Origin: Balaenoptera acutorostrata | Taxonomy: Eukaryota; Chordata; Mammalia; Artiodactyla; Balaenopteridae | Direction: 5' to 3' | DNA length: 64,000 nucleotides | Assembly: GCF_949987535.1 (NCBI RefSeq) | Contig: NC_080066.1 | Location: 133,404,335 to 133,468,334 of the forward strand | Part shown: in pieces, positions 1 through 13,334 of the stretch | Layout: every line of letters starts with the position of its first letter | How positions within the stretch are numbered: position 1 is the stretch's first letter | Position numbers and translations under genes: made by a program | The notes under the pieces: generated by a model | The model's input: the letters and a program-made list of their open reading frames with translations, nothing else | What the model was told of the DNA's origin: nothing | Databases searched by the model: none

Positions 1-215
1 GTTGCGGAGCATGGGCTCTAGGCGCATGGGCTTCAGTAGTTGTGGTACACGGACTCAGTAGTAGTGGCTTGCAGGCTCTACAGCGCAGGCTCAGTAGTTG
101 TGGTGCACGGCCCTATTTGCTCCACGGCATGTGGGATCCTCCTGGACCAGGGCTTGAACCCATGTCCCCTGCATTGGCAGGTGGACTCTGAACCACTGCG
201 TCACCAGGGAAGTCC
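1..215 (-). mobile_element. CHR-type SINE fragment cut by window edge
   Basis: Antisense copy of the tRNA-derived CHR SINE. Its head, reverse complement of GGACTTCCCTGGTGACGCAG, lies at 196-215 and the body runs left to the window edge. Repeated phrases (GGCTCAGTAGTTGTGG) are those of the older divergent CHR subfamily. The left end is not in the window, so length and target duplication cannot be judged. Confidence 0.85.
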
Positions 216-237
216 CAATAATTAACCCTATTTTTTT

Positions 238-541
238 TTTTAAATATTACTTTATTTATTTATTTATTTTTATTTTATGGCTGTGTTGGGTCTTCGTCCC
301 TGTGCGAGGGCTTTCCCCAGTCGCGGCAAGTGGGGGCCACTCCCCATCGTGGTGCGGGAGCCTCTCACCATCGCGGCCTCTCTTGCTGTGGAGCACAGGC
401 TCCAGACACGCAGGCTCAGCAACTGTGGCTCACGGGCCTAGTTGCTCCGCGGCATGTGGGATCCTCCCAGACCAGGGCTCTAACCCGTGTCCCCTGCACC
501 GGCAGGCAGATTTCCAACCACTGCGCCACCAGGGAAGCCCC
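238..541 (-). mobile_element. Full-length CHR SINE with 15-bp target duplication
   Basis: Antisense long-form CHR SINE. An A/T-rich (TTTA)n stretch, the tail, starts near 243, and the head CCAGGGAAGCCC ends at 540. The host word TAACCCTATTTTTTT occurs at 223-237 and again at 542-556, a perfect target-site duplication that fixes the insertion borders. It sits just left of an old sense L1. Confidence 0.9.
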
Positions 542-556
542 TAACCCTATTTTTTT

Positions 557-3300
557 AATGGAGAATGCACACAAACTAAAAATAGGAAATGGAAATAAAT
601 TAATAACCCCAGACATGAGGGAAATGAAAAGTCTTATAAAAGCTGATTTTGCTCAGCTCTATGCAAATAAATTTTTTAAATGTACAAAATAGATTATTTT
701 CTAGTAAAATATTAATTGCCAATGTTGTCCTCAGAAGAGACAAACAATCAAAACATAGCAATTACTATGAGAGAAATGTGAAAAGTTGTCAAATTTCCTA
801 CCAAAAATAAACAAATAAATAACACCCTAGTCACAAATGATTTTACTAGTAAATTTTACCAACTTTTAACTAAAAGATGACACCAAATGTTCTAGAGTAT
901 GTAGAAAAGACAAAAAACCTCCAGATCCTCCTGACGAAGCCAGCCTAAAACTGATAGCAAAACATGACAAAGGAACACAAAACAGAAATCACAGACCAAA
1001 AGCACTTATGAGTATCAATGCAGACTCCAAACAGATTCAACATCACATAAAAAGAATAGCATACCTTCTCCAAAGAAGGCATACATATGGCTAAGAAGCA
1101 CATGAAAAGATGCTCAACATCACTAATTATTAGAGAAATGAAAATCAAAACTACAATGAGGTATCACCTCACTCCGGTCAGAATGGCCATCATCAAAAAA
1201 TCTACAAACAATAAATGCTGGAGAGGGTGTGGAGAAAAGGGAACCCTCCTGCACTGTTGGTGGGAATGTAAATTGATACAGCCACTATGGAGAACAGTAT
1301 GGAGGTTCCTTAAAAAAGTAAAAATAGAGCTACCATATGACCCAGCAATCCCACTCCTAGGCCTATATCCAGAGAAAACCATAATTCAAAATGATACATG
1401 CACCCCAGTGTTCACTGCAGCACTATTTACAATAGCCAAGACATGGAAAAAAACTAAATGTCCATCAACGGAGGAATGGATTAAAAAAATGTGGTACATA
1501 TATACAATGGGAATGTTACTCAGCCATAAAAAAGAATGAAATAATGCCATTTGCAGCAACATGGATGGACCTAAAGATTATCATACTAGGTGAAGTAAGT
1601 CAGACAGAGAAAGACAATTATCATATGATATAGCTTATATGTGGAATCTAAAAAAATGGTACAAATGAACTTATTTACAAAACAGAAATAGAGTCACAGA
1701 TGTAGAAAACGAACTTATGGTTACCAAGGGGGGGAAGGGGGAGGAGGGATAAACTGGGAGATTGGGACTGATATATACACACTACTATATATAAATAGAT
1801 AACTAATAAGAACCTACTGTATAGCACAGGGAACTCTACTCAATACTCCGTAATGACCTATATGGGAAAGAATCTAAAAAAGAGTGGATATATGTATATG
1901 TATAACTGATTCACTTTGCTGTACAGCAGAAACTAACACAACATTGTAAATCAACTATACTCCAATAAAAAATAATAAAAAAAAAGAATAGCATACCTTG
2001 ATAAAATATGATTTGTGTAAGAAATGCAAAGATGGTTCCATTTGAGGAAATATGTATCTATATAATTCACCCTATTAGTGTTAAAAAGAGAAAAATCATA
2101 TGATCATCTTCATAAGTGCTTTTAGAAAGCATTTAAAAAATTTCAACAATTCTTGATTAAAATGCTTAAAACATGATATAATCATGTTATATCATTCATA
2201 TATATACATGTATGTCCCAACCAGAAAGCCTATGCTCTTATGCTCTATAGGGAAACAGAAGGATGTCTACCCTTACAATTATAACCCACCATCGTCATTC
2301 TGGAGGTAATAGCCTACCTAATTAGACAACAGAAATAAATAAGAGGTACAAAAATTGGATTGTAAAGATAGAATTAAGATTAACCATTATTAATAGACAA
2401 TATGATTACGCACCTGAAAAACTCAGGAAAGAAAATCACCTGAAAAAATATGACAAACAACATGAGTATTCACTAAGGTAATTAGGAACCAAGTAAATGT
2501 AAAAAATCATTAGCCTTTCTTTTAGGAAAGTTCTATGAAATTGCCAATATTTAACTTTTTTAGACTCACAGAAATGGCAGTTCCATATAGCTTAACTTAT
2601 GTATACAAATAACAACCACTGAGAAAACATAACAGGTAAAAGAGGCCATTTATAATGGTCACAAAAAAAGACAAAATATTCAATACTTCAGTACAGGATA
2701 AAACTAAGAAATGTTCACAATCCATACAAAGAAAACTAAAAAAAAGCTCTAAGAGACACAAAATAAAACCTGAGTGGAAAAACACATCCTTTTCTGAGAT
2801 AGCAGGCTTCAACGTCAAGAAGATGCCTGCTTTATCCCAATTAATCTAGAAATATAACACAATCTCAATGAAAACACCAAAAGAAAATTTTTTTAAGTGG
2901 AAAAACTGATTTTAAAGTTCTTACTGGAAAAAAAGAATGTAATAGCCAAGAACCTTATGTAAAAACAGGAGAACAGTGAAGGAAGACCAGCCTTACAAGA
3001 TAACATAGCATTATAAAACTGCAGTAGTCTAAATAGTGTGTGCTTTGTGAATGAAGTCAACGGAATAGATTCCAGAATACAGAAATACACTTATATATGA
3101 AGAATTTTAGCATGATAAAAGTGGTATTTTAATTAAATAGGGAAAGGATTGATTATTAAATTAAAAACTGTTGGACAGTTAGTTAACTGAGGGATGATGT
3201 GAAAAGCAATACTTTACCTATAGACCAAGATAAATTTGAGATAGATCAACAGATTTAAAAATAAACAAACTAATAGAAAAAAACATGGAAAGATTTTTGT
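557..3300 (+). mobile_element. Old L1 ORF2-region relic, split by a younger L1
   Basis: Diverged sense-strand L1 ORF2 sequence, recognised by phrases typical of the reverse-transcriptase half, such as AAATGCAAAGATGGTTCCAT after 2010, the ATCATATGATCATCT region at 2095, and the downstream region about 2850-3090. No long frame survives. It is interrupted at 1068-1982 by a younger L1 3' end; sequence on either side is collinear L1. Borders are approximate. Confidence 0.65.
1068..1982 (+). mobile_element. 5'-truncated L1 3' end inserted in older L1
   Basis: Younger L1 fragment holding the last part of ORF2 and the 3' UTR. The frame at 1087-1539 reads the ORF2 C-terminus, with the familiar [10 protein letters not shown] segment. 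The 3' UTR ends in CTCCAATAAAAAATAATAAA plus an A-rich tail. The 17-bp word AAAGAATAGCATACCTT occurs at 1051-1067 and 1983-1999, a perfect target duplication. The copy is 5'-truncated (about 0.9 kb of a 6-7 kb element) and not mobile. Confidence 0.9.
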
Positions 3301-4750
3301 GAGATTCTAAATTCTTAGGAAGTTCTTTGGAGAAAGAATTTTGGAAGCTCTTTGGAGGAGCAAGCATTTAAAAAATCTCAGGAGAAATTAGAAGTTTTAA
3401 GAAGTCTGATTTTCTGACCATCAGTTGAAGAATGGGTTGGTTTAAACTTCTGAAAGTTTCCTCTTAGAGGTAGGAGCGGGGAATTCCAAGCACTTCCTTT
3501 GTGCCTGTTTAAACTGTTGATAAATAAATGTATTGCCTCTTTCACAATCTCATTGTGCAGGTCTTTAGTGGAGGGAGGTATAACACAGAAGTCAGGTGAA
3601 TTACCTTCTGCTTTGAAATTCGAAGGGAATTAGTTTGAGCTCTTGAGTGCCTTCTCAGGGAAATCGGGGTAGTCTGTGCATTTTCCAATCACCTCAGTAT
3701 CTGGAGAATTAATTTCATTTATCAATTGTTCTGCATTGCTTTGTCCCAGTGAGGAGCATCAGCCCTTTCCGCCTCATCTCCCCTTAAATTGTCATTCACA
3801 CAAGGCATTTATGTATGGAGTGAACTTTACAGAAGGTTGCTTGTTTTCCCTTTTCCTTTGAGACCCTTTTCACACCTTCTTACCTTAAACTTACCTGGGC
3901 TCTCGGGTTCTCTACTCATCAGTTCAATTCTCTTTATGTGCAGAACTATTTTGATCTTTTCCAGGCCTGCCTTTGCATATCTCCAAACTCATCAGTGTGT
4001 TTTGCAAAAACAATGGCTGATCTAAGGGAAGGTGAACCTTGAGCCACAAGGAGAAATACTGGCAAAGACTTTTCTTTTTGGCCTCTATGTGAAGTGGGGA
4101 GCAGATATTTTGCCACAGGTAGGAATCACTATTCCACTGTCCTTAGAAGGCAGAACTGGCTACTGTCAGTTTTGGTCTTACATAATTTGCTTCTTCTCCA
4201 TCATAAAAAGGACCAGATTTCATAGCCTCTGTGATAGAATTTTCCTCCTTGCCTAACATTATTCACTACATAAAAGAAACAAGAAACAATATAAAGGTAA
4301 AACAAAACAATAAACTCATTATGGAGCTCCTAGGTCCTGTGAGAAAGTGTTAGATCTAAATCCTGTTATGCATATTTGAATACTATTCCTAAAATGTTTG
4401 GACCACTCAAAGGCTAGGATTCATGGGCAAGTGTTATGATTTTAAAAGTTACTTAGGTTATTAGGTTGACTTGAAGTCATGTCCCTGCCAACACTTCAGT
4501 TAGTTCTTTCAGAATACTGGGACAGATCGCTCTACTTTTAAAGATTCTGATCCTCTATTCCTTTAAATGTTTGGGGAAGACATTTCTTTCCTATTTCCAA
4601 CATTCTACAATTTCCCAGTATCTTCCTCGGGGATAATAATAATATTTCTATTGCTCAGTACTCTCAAAGAAGAAGGGACATTTGCATTCCATAGTGTTTA
4701 GACTGTGGTACGTAAATGTATCCCAGATTATTCTTCATATTATTTTATTT
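3301..4750. other. Intergenic, no feature recognised
   Basis: About 1.4 kb of A+T-rich sequence with only short frames (for example 3676-3861 and 4032-4256) that resemble no protein known to me. No clear repeat family is visible by eye; very old repeats may be missed. Confidence 0.5.
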
Positions 4751-4754
4751 CTGC

Positions 4755-5816
4755 TATCAGTGGTTGTATTGTTGTTTTGTTTTTAAAACACATACTTTCC
4801 AATAGGTAACTCACACATACAGTTAAAAATTCAAAAGGCATAAAAGACTATATACCTAAAAGTGAGTTTCCCTCCCACTCCTATCCTTCATCTATCTAAT
4901 CCTCTTTTGCAGAGGAAACCACTGGGACTAGTTTCTTACCTTTCCAAGGTATTTTATACCCCCAAACCCCCTTCATGATAGATTACATTCTATACATTCT
5001 ACATTCTATACACGCTGTTCTGTGTCTTGGTTTTCACTTAACCAATATAGCTTGGGGATTGTTTTATATCTGTACATCCAGGACTGCCTTATCTTTAATT
5101 TCTTAAATCTTTAAAGTGCACATCATTCCACTTTACGGAGGTACCATGATTTATTTAACCAATCCCAATCAATGGACATTTACTTTAGTTCTAATCTTGT
5201 GCTGTCACTAACAGTTCTGCAATGAATTACTTTATATGTAGGTCATTTTGCACATGTGAGAACATTTGAAGGATACATTTGTAGAAGCAGAATTGCTGAA
5301 TTTAAGGGTATGGGCATTTACAATTTTGATAACTATCGCCAAATTGCCCACCAAAGGGCAAACACCTATTCGTGTTTCCGCTGGCAAACATTTGAGAGTA
5401 TCTGTTTCCTAGACCCTGACCAACAGAGCACATTATCAAGCTTTTTGAACTTTGTCAGCCTTACAGGGGAAAAGTGGTATCTCATACTTTTAATTTAGAT
5501 TCTTCTCACTGAGCGATTTAAAATGTCAACTTTATCATAGACTAAATTTATCTATTTGACGCCTTTCTGGGCTTTCTAGTTTATTCCATTGGTCTCTCTT
5601 GTCTCTTCATACACTATAGTGTTTTCATCACAGTACCTTTACACTATGTTTTACTCGATAGTAGGTCTAATTATCCTTATTACTCTTCTTTCCCCTAAGA
5701 AATTTCCTTGTTATTCTTGTTTATTTTTTCAATATAAATTTGAGAAATAGTTTGTCTTCAAATAAAATCCTGCTGCATTTTTATTGAGATTGTATCATAT
5801 CAATAGATTACTTAGG
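4755..5816 (-). mobile_element. Ancient L1 (L1M-type) 3' relic
   Basis: Antisense relic of an old mammalian L1. It follows the usual antisense order: a 3' UTR-like block (GTGCACATCATTCCACTTTA near 5116, then an AATGGACATTTACTTTAG block), then eroded ORF2 C-terminal sequence up to about 5816 (CATTTTTATTGAGATTGTAT). The frame at 5256-5498 is a shadow within it. Heavily diverged, borders approximate. Confidence 0.6.
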
Positions 5817-7669
5817 CATACCACTACTCACTTGTTATTTAAGGCTTACCATTTCTTGTCCATATCTTTTGAATAATGTCTTCCTTGTGCTTATAACACT
5901 GTCTTAAATAAAATGTTTTCTTATTCATTCTTCACAGCATCTTTGGAAACAGGCAGGGAAGATAGGAGATACGGGATTAGTCCCAGATTATATTTGATAG
6001 ATCTTAACCCAGTTTTATATCTACTATTTGATAATGCCTCACCAGTAAGTAGATTTTAAGAAAATTCAAAAACAAAACAAACTTTTCCACCCACAACTAA
6101 ATTTTCCTATTGCAAAAAGCGAGCAATATGGAAGCACAATTCTGCAGTGTATTTTTTGTGCGGTGATCTGTGGCCAAGCAGTGTGGAATGCATTCCAATC
6201 ATGGAGTAACAATCTCAAGAGAATTTTGAAACCAGAGTTGGCTTGAATGCTGTACAATGACACCCAGGATCTTGGCTTACTTCCCAGATTTTCCCTTTTT
6301 GGTTTTCTAGCAAGTTTGGTCATGCCTGGGAATTTGCTGAATATGGTACTTGGATCAGTGACTTCTTGAATGTTACGTTGGGATCAATGGCATTTGTCTG
6401 CCCAAGGGGTTTTGGACTATAATTTTTAGATAAACCACTGTTGTAAATAAGTTCTCAGGAAGCCCTGGCACAAGGGTGCAGACAGGAAGGGCAGTTTGTG
6501 AATTGTTAATGGAAGGCAAAGATCTTGTGAGAGAATGTTCTACTGTGACTAGTATTGAGTTGCATACCTGGGCACACTGGTGTTCCAGCCGGAAGATCGT
6601 CAAGTTTTTAAATAAATATCTAATGTATTTAAAAGCTATCTTTAATGCCACCCTGGACACTCACTAAAGGTCAGCCAAGACTTGATAAACAGTTGCTAAT
6701 CTGCAGTAACCTGGGCACTGCCTACCATCACCCTAGTTCAATTAACATGGAGAGAGCTGAGAAAGCGCCTACATTAGTTACTGAATTACTTAGGACACAA
6801 ATATGTGTCAACATATATCTGAGTATATTTTTGGATTACATTTCCAAAACAAGTACTGTTTGCATCATTTATTTTTAGTCAACACTTTTCTCCTCAATGT
6901 CATGTGTAATTAAGACCTTAGGTAAAATATTTAAAAAATGTACAGCAGTGTGACACACATACTCAGGTAACATCTAAGGCTTTTTGCCACCGCATAAATG
7001 AGAACTTTCTTTAGCTCGTCCCTCTGCAACAAAAAGACTACTGTGTTCTAAACTAGAACGTTATGCAAGAATCTGAATAGCGTACAGTTTACTGAATGCT
7101 CAGCCTGTTTAGTGACATACCAAAAAAGTAGGACAAAGGCTAAAAGGCAAAAATGTGGGGCAAGTTTTAAGCAGTGAAGTTAAAGGCATATGGATGTTGA
7201 AATGTTCAATTATCAAGGCAGAGACCAGGTTGTAAAATCTAGCTAATAAAAGTATAAAGATGAGCAGTGAATGGGATAGTTGTTTGATTCAATGATCTCA
7301 CTTGTTTGTTGAGCATTAAGAGTGTTGCCAAAATTCTGAAATTAGACCTCTCTGAACAGAGAATGGTGATGATGAGATGGTGTTTTATATCACTTGCCTT
7401 TTATTCCCACTATCACGGCAACTCCTTAGATTATACATATTAACCATTTATACATGAGAAATTAACGAAAGGTGAGGCAAAATGGGGAGCAAAAAGTAAA
7501 GTGTTACAGTAAATTAGGTAAAGGGTGTATAAAGTTAGGACAGCATTTTCAAGTCTAAGAAAATGACATAAACACAAATTTCATGATTCTCCTCATATTA
7601 ATAGAATTTGTGTCAAACAAGTCATATGAGAGTCTGACGAACCTCTTAGAGAAATGTAAAACGTGATTT
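5817..7669. other. Intergenic, apparently unique sequence
   Basis: No gene, RNA or confident repeat seen. Short frames at 6066-6323, 6373-6660 and 6645-6878 lack recognisable domains and overlap on both strands, as expected by chance. A weak MIR-like stretch near 7400-7490 is too diverged to call. Confidence 0.5.
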
Positions 7670-7678
7670 AAACTAAAG

Positions 7679-7822
7679 AGGGGACTTCCCTGGCAGTCCA
7701 GAGGTTAAGACTCTGTGCTTCTAATGCAGGGGACGCAGGTTGGATCCCTGCTCGGGGAACAGAGATCCCACGTGCTGCGTGGCGTGGCCAAAAAAGAAAA
7801 AGAAAAAAAAACCAACAACAAA
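7679..7822 (+). mobile_element. Short-form CHR SINE
   Basis: Sense copy starting GGGACTTCCCTGGCAGTCCA and ending CGTGGCCAAAAAAG plus an A-rich tail: the short subfamily without the extended body. Host word AAACTAAAG is present at 7670-7678 and 7823-7831, a probable short target duplication. Confidence 0.85.
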
Positions 7823-7917
7823 AAACTAAAGGGAATTCTAGTTCCTTTTGATGACAATTTTTCATTTAAGATTTATGGACTCCTTAGGGACCTCTATATA
7901 GCTCAGAACCTGAGTGC

Positions 7918-7918
<1 letters not shown>

Positions 7919-7970
<52 letters not shown>
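7919..7970. repeat. (TA)n microsatellite, about 25 units
   Basis: Uninterrupted alternating TA for about 50 nt. Likely length-polymorphic. The 146-residue frame that spans it (7715-8155) is produced by a SINE, its A-rich tail and this repeat, and is not a gene. Confidence 0.97.
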
Positions 7971-7973
<3 letters not shown>

Positions 7974-8474
7974 GTAGAGAACTGTCTGAAAGATTTCAGA
8001 GTCTGAATTCTGCAATAGACTTCACACCATTAAAAATGTGGTTCCAGGATGATTATGACAGATTACAATACAGGATATTTTTCAGCCTTTCAAAACCTAG
8101 GGAACGCGAGTTAACCATTCCCAGGATTGTTTTATTCCTGGGTGATAATATTTAGGTGATGTATGAACTTAAAGGAGCACAGGTAAGATTATACTCATTG
8201 GGCAACTCACTTGTCAAGACATCGGCCATTTCTGCTCGTAGCCCTGAAGGGGGCAAAGCAGGATGTGATCACCTTGGTTTATTCCTCTCATGAAATATGT
8301 TCATTTCTATCCTGCTTGCAAACACTGTGGTTATTTTTACCAGCATCTGAGACCACAAGCAGGGGAGTAAGCTAGAACTTTGACTGAGTTACAATTCTCA
8401 GGCTTTTACCTACAGATAGTGAGGTAGAGTCTGGTCCTGAGGCCCATCTGGACCGTCTTCCCACGCATTGCACT

Positions 8475-8712
8475 GGGAGAGGCAACACAGTACAGGCTTG
8501 AGCATCATACACCGCAGCTCCATCTTCTTGTAGCTGTGTGACCAGGGTCTGGTTACCTCAATCTTTCTATGTCTTGGTTTCCTTGTTGAAAAATAAGGCC
8601 TGACAACAGTGTTTACCTCAGGAGGGCACTGTAAACATTAAACGAAGGAATTCACCTAAAGCATCTAGAACAGTGCCAGGTAGAGAGCAAATAGGTAAAT
8701 GTTAACAATAAT
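8475..8712 (+). mobile_element. MIR SINE
   Basis: Ancient tRNA-derived MIR, sense. The core TAGCTGTGTGACCAGGGTCT at 8533, the TCTTGGTTTCCTTGTTGAAA region and the AGAACAGTGCCAGGTAGAGA end are in the expected order. Confidence 0.8.
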
Positions 8713-10177
8713 TTTAACAAAAGCCACATGATTGAGGGTTTAATAAATTTGGCAAGCTAGTAAGCTCTCCCCCTCCTCCGATGCATATAGACATATCCTT
8801 AAATCTTCTTACAGTTGAGAGAGGGAAAAATGAGCAGGGAATCCTTGAGACAGGGGATATCAGCAAATCTTTACAACCATAGATCTAGTTGAGAAAAATT
8901 CCCAGGCTTCAATGTGTCAAACTGGAGTGTTCTCCAACTTGGGGTTACTATGAGGAGCCAGTCAGACAGCCCCAAATAAGATGCCCCAGTTGTTCCCACT
9001 TGCTAGGTCACTTTCCACTGTCACCGCCTGCGGGAGCAGTCCTTCCCCTCTGCCGTGCTGCGGTATCCTTTCCCCGCACAGGTCCTCTTTAGTACAGCAC
9101 GTGATCAGTCAACCATCAGAGGCAAAAGTTTTGTGTAAGTACTGACACAAAACTTTGTACATTTATGTACAGGTACAAACTGGTGGTCCTCACCCTCCAC
9201 AAAAGTTGTGGTCCCAAAGTTGACAGCTATTCATATGAAACCTGGAAAACATTCCCTTCTTCATAAACAAAACACAACAGAACATTATAAAGTCTCTCAC
9301 AGAAGCAAATTAATTGACCAACTACCATTTCCCATGAACTCCATCTTCTCCTCCTTTGCTTGTTTTCTCTTCCTTTATGTTTCAGTTGCAGAGAGGGTAA
9401 ATCATAAATTACTGTCTGGTATAGACAGAAAATAGTCTGCAGCTGGAAGGAATTGGGAAAGCACTGAGAATTTTCCTTTCCTAATCATGAATGCAGTGAT
9501 TACTGACTTCAAAATAAGCAAAAGCTCCGTAAATGGGAAATAAGCAGAACACATTCTAGGGTGAGGGGACAGCAAGCGCAAAGGCAGAGATGTGAACATG
9601 CACTGCTACGTTTTGGGAACAGCATATGGCAAGAAGGAAATTCTACTTAGTCACTGTAGGAAACACCACTGAGTTACTATGGGGCACAAGTTGGGGAGTA
9701 ATTATGAATGCCTAATTAGGCATTTTTGTTCTGCACAGGTAAATACAACAGTATTTTAAATAGTACACCCAAGGTCTATTTTCAAGTTCACCCTGGCATA
9801 TAATACTTCCTACTTCTTCTCTGCCACATCCTAGGAGCTATTAATTTTGCTTTCTTTGGTTGTGGAAAAAGCAAGATCCCTTCTGCCTGAGCCTCTTGGT
9901 TCCATGTAGGGTTTGCCTATTCTCAAGGCTTCTCCCAATTCAGCAATTCCCATGAATTTCGGTCATGTAATTTTCATGGTTATGCCTAGCACTTACACAG
10001 TACCACTCTAGATATAATTCAATAAATTTGAGCCCCTACGATGTAGTGACCTACGGAGAGTCCAATGATGCTCCCTACCTTTAAAGAGCCTGTCAGTAAG
10101 TGAAAAAGCGACAGGTAATCAAACCCCAAATCAAGGCAAAATGAAACCAGTGCAACACACACATTGTTAGTGGGGGG
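8713..10177. other. Intergenic, possible ancient repeat debris
   Basis: No gene recognised. The parts at about 9440-9600 (AACAGCATATGGCAAGAAGG and neighbours) and 10010-10120 look like worn dispersed repeats, but I cannot name the family. Frames at 8889-9092, 9208-9435 and 9402-9599 show no domain. Confidence 0.4.
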
Positions 10178-10495
10178 TGCTAAGGACTGAATATGTCCCC
10201 CCTAAAGTCATATGTTGAGACCTAGTCCCCAGTGTGATAGTGTTTAGAGGTGGGGCCTTTGGGAGGTGATTAGGTCATGAGGGTAGAGCCCTCGTGAATG
10301 GGATCAGTGTTCTTATAAAGAGGTTGCAGTGGAAGATGCAGTCAGTGAGGAAGTGGTCTCTCACCGGACACTGAATCTGCCATTGCCATGAATCTTGGAC
10401 TTCCCAGTCTCCAGAGCTGAGAGAAATGTTTGCTGTTTGTAAGCCACGCAGTTGATGGTATTTTTGCTACAGCAGCCCAAATGGACTCTGATGAG
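10178..10495 (+). mobile_element. Solo LTR of MaLR type (MLT1/MST-like)
   Basis: About 318 bp starting TGCTAAGGACTGAATATGTC and running through GTGGGGCCTTTGGGAGGTGA, the CCAGTCTCCAGAGCTGAGAG block and a CAGCAGCCCAAATGGACT end. These landmarks are, from memory, those of mammalian MaLR (ERVL-MaLR) LTRs. No internal retroviral coding sequence flanks it, so it is a solo LTR. Exact subfamily is not determined. Confidence 0.65.
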
Positions 10496-13329
10496 AGCTC
10501 ACAAGCTGTTATTAATTTCAACCAGAGGATTGAGGAAAAGTCTTCAAAAGACACTGTCCTTAAACACAGACTTTCCATTAGGGATGTGGAGGTTATTTTT
10601 GGTCAAATGATTATTAACTTGAATTCTTCTGGACCCAAGGGACAGAAACCCATCTCAAAATAGCTTAAGCAAATAACAGGAGAGTGGAATTGGGAACGCT
10701 AGGGGTGGCATTTCCTTCAGTTCTCCAGGAACTCTTGGCCCTGCTCATGTGTGTGTGCTCCCTTCTCTCCCATAGCAGAGGGACATAACCCATGTTGCAG
10801 GAGGGAGGGGTGGAGTTTGACTACAGGTGGCTGCATGCTACCATGTGCCACCAGACTGCATCGAATAGCCACAGAAGGCTACCTGCACACACGGGCCAAC
10901 AACTCAGCCCTACGGAAGGCCTCTTCTTGGTCTAGTTTGGGGCATGTGCCCATCTCTGGGATAATCACTGTGGCTTATGAGATGGGAAATATGGTCTGAT
11001 CTGAGACATGTACCCATCACCTGGCCACGGTACAGACAGTGCTTTGATCAAGCTGTTTTAATAATAGGGACGCATGCGAAACAAAATAATTTTAACCAAG
11101 GGTGGGAAAGGTTGCAAGAAGGCTTTTATGGGATTAGCAACTTAGAACCACACAGAGTGGGCAGGGCAAGGGCAGTACTTCATAAGGAGATGGGAGGAGA
11201 GGACCCTAAAGGAGGAGAAACAGGATGTTGGGTAGACAAAAACAACAGGTAACCACTACAATAACTAAAATGCATGCATTCTTAGGCGAATGGTGTGCAG
11301 CCTGTGACAGAAATGCTGCTGAAGAAGAGAACTCAGGCAGGAGATGCAGGTTGGGCTAGGGTGTAGGGCCTCCAATGATAAATGGAACCATCCAAGGGCT
11401 TCAGTTCAAGAAATGTTGTGATCAGACCCATGTCACCCTATCACCCCCCTTTCTCTGAAAATGAAATGTCTAAGCTGTCAGACTATCATGACCAGGTATC
11501 AAGTTTCTTTCCTTCCCCACGTTTGCCTTTTCTTTCTCCAGTTCATACACTGTCCCGTCTCAATTCTATATGTAGTCCCTACATCCTGGCCGTTTATTTC
11601 CCAATCTAAAGTCAATACCACTTGAGGGAATTGCTTTTGTCTAGCACTGAAATTCCTGGATTCTTACACACCCTACTTTTCAGTCAGTCTGGCATCAACC
11701 AAAGGGTGAGGCAAATGGGAAGTTAAGTGGAACTGTCGTAGTGATTGGTCCCAATCTGTATGGGTTCTTGGACTTAATTTTCTATCAGTTATCACACATT
11801 CAGATTAGCCTGAAGGCCTGAGGACTAGGGTCATCTTCTGACCCATTCACAATTGAGAAGCTGTGAATGGGTTTTATTCTACAGGATCAGAACGTGCTAA
11901 CCTTTTCCTCTCACGTTCGAGGGAGCCAGTGTGCCACAGTGGCCGCCGGCCCTCCTAGAAGGAGGTAGTGTGGTGGCCATTGCTCGTGAAGAGGTAGATT
12001 TTAATATTTTCACTCTTCATGAACTTTTTGGATTATCTAATCAAAGATTAGGAGGGCTATGTTCCCAAGAATGCTTAGAACAGCCTACAGTCTTTGAGGT
12101 TGTTTACTACAGGGCACAAGTACTTGCACTTGGTGAATGAGATAATGAATGGATCATTCAGCCAGAGAAACAGTGTAATCCAGGAGAGAACTACATTTCT
12201 CTCTCACTTCCTTGAAATTATTAAAGGTGCATGCACTAGTTCCAAATGAGAAAAATCAAAATTGGACAATTCTAAAATGAAAGTTATATATTTTTTGCCC
12301 TCTGATCACTACACAGATCAAACGGGAATAATGCTTCAGTAAAACGGAACATTCTGAGAAAACTAACCTGCTTTGCTAACTGAAAATGAGGCAACAAAGG
12401 AAAGGAAAGGAAAAAGGCCACCTTCTCTGAACTGTTACTGCAGTCACTGACAGCACTTAGGGAGGGTAAACGCAAGAAGAGGTCATAGAAGCTGAAAGAA
12501 AGGCAACAACATAAGGGTCGCAAGAGAGTCATAGTGCTAGCTGCCTCTGAGAATTGTACCTAAGAGCAAAAAACAAAAACCTTCCCAGGCTCTTACTGGC
12601 GGAGTTTGGATTTATTATGACAGCCTTAGACCCACAAGATGGTTGTACTTTTCCATCACAAAGCTCATGGGGAATCAAATATTTTCAGAGATCAGGCAGA
12701 GATGGTAGTGAGTGTGGGTGTCGTCAAGGGAAGGTATGCAGGAGCTCATAGATATTCGATGTCTTCCAGGAGAAAGTACTAAAGGTCAAGTATTAACATA
12801 CTTGTTTTTCATCTTACTCTCCAACAGAGGACCAGATGTAACCTCCCTAAAGAATAGCTTCCCAACACAGCCTGGCAACTGTACAGTGGGAAGGAAGCAA
12901 GATGCACTCTGTGACACATAAATGAAAAACCAGAAGGTAACAGACAATACTAAGTGCACTCCCACCCCTATTCAAACACAAAGGCCGAGGAAAAGTTCAT
13001 GCTAACTACCTGCCAAGAGACTATTTTGGGGGAAAACACGCACACACACCAGAAACTCGTCTCATATTCTCCACATAGTACTTGAATTTTAAAATTTCTA
13101 TTAGTTAACCTATGTTGGAACAGTTTTAGAAGGGCTCTACTTGTCATGAATTGATAAAAGGTCAACATATAAACAGTACAGAAAGGAAACAAAAGAAATA
13201 TTAAACATTATTTAACACTGTGCAACTTGTTTCCCTACCAAGTCTGTATTTGTCACTAGAATGGAAAACTAATACAATGTATCCTGGGCATTTTGGCTTT
13301 TTCTTATTTAATTTTTTCATTCTTTTGCT
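10496..13329. other. Intergenic, no gene recognised
   Basis: Mostly unclassified sequence. About 11040-11430 has the look of a worn dispersed repeat (ending near GAAATGTTGTGATCAGACCC) of unknown family. Frames at 10751-10999, 10977-11252, 11382-11609, 12284-12532 and 12554-12751 are short, domain-free and probably chance. Confidence 0.45.
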
Positions 13330-13334
13330 TATTA

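Noticed and set aside
1087..1539. 150-codon frame, possible gene
   Set aside because: It is the C-terminal end of L1 ORF2 in a truncated insertion with a target duplication.
7715..8155. 146-codon plus-strand frame
   Set aside because: Built from a CHR SINE, its A-rich tail and a (TA)n run giving a tyrosine-isoleucine repeat; no gene.
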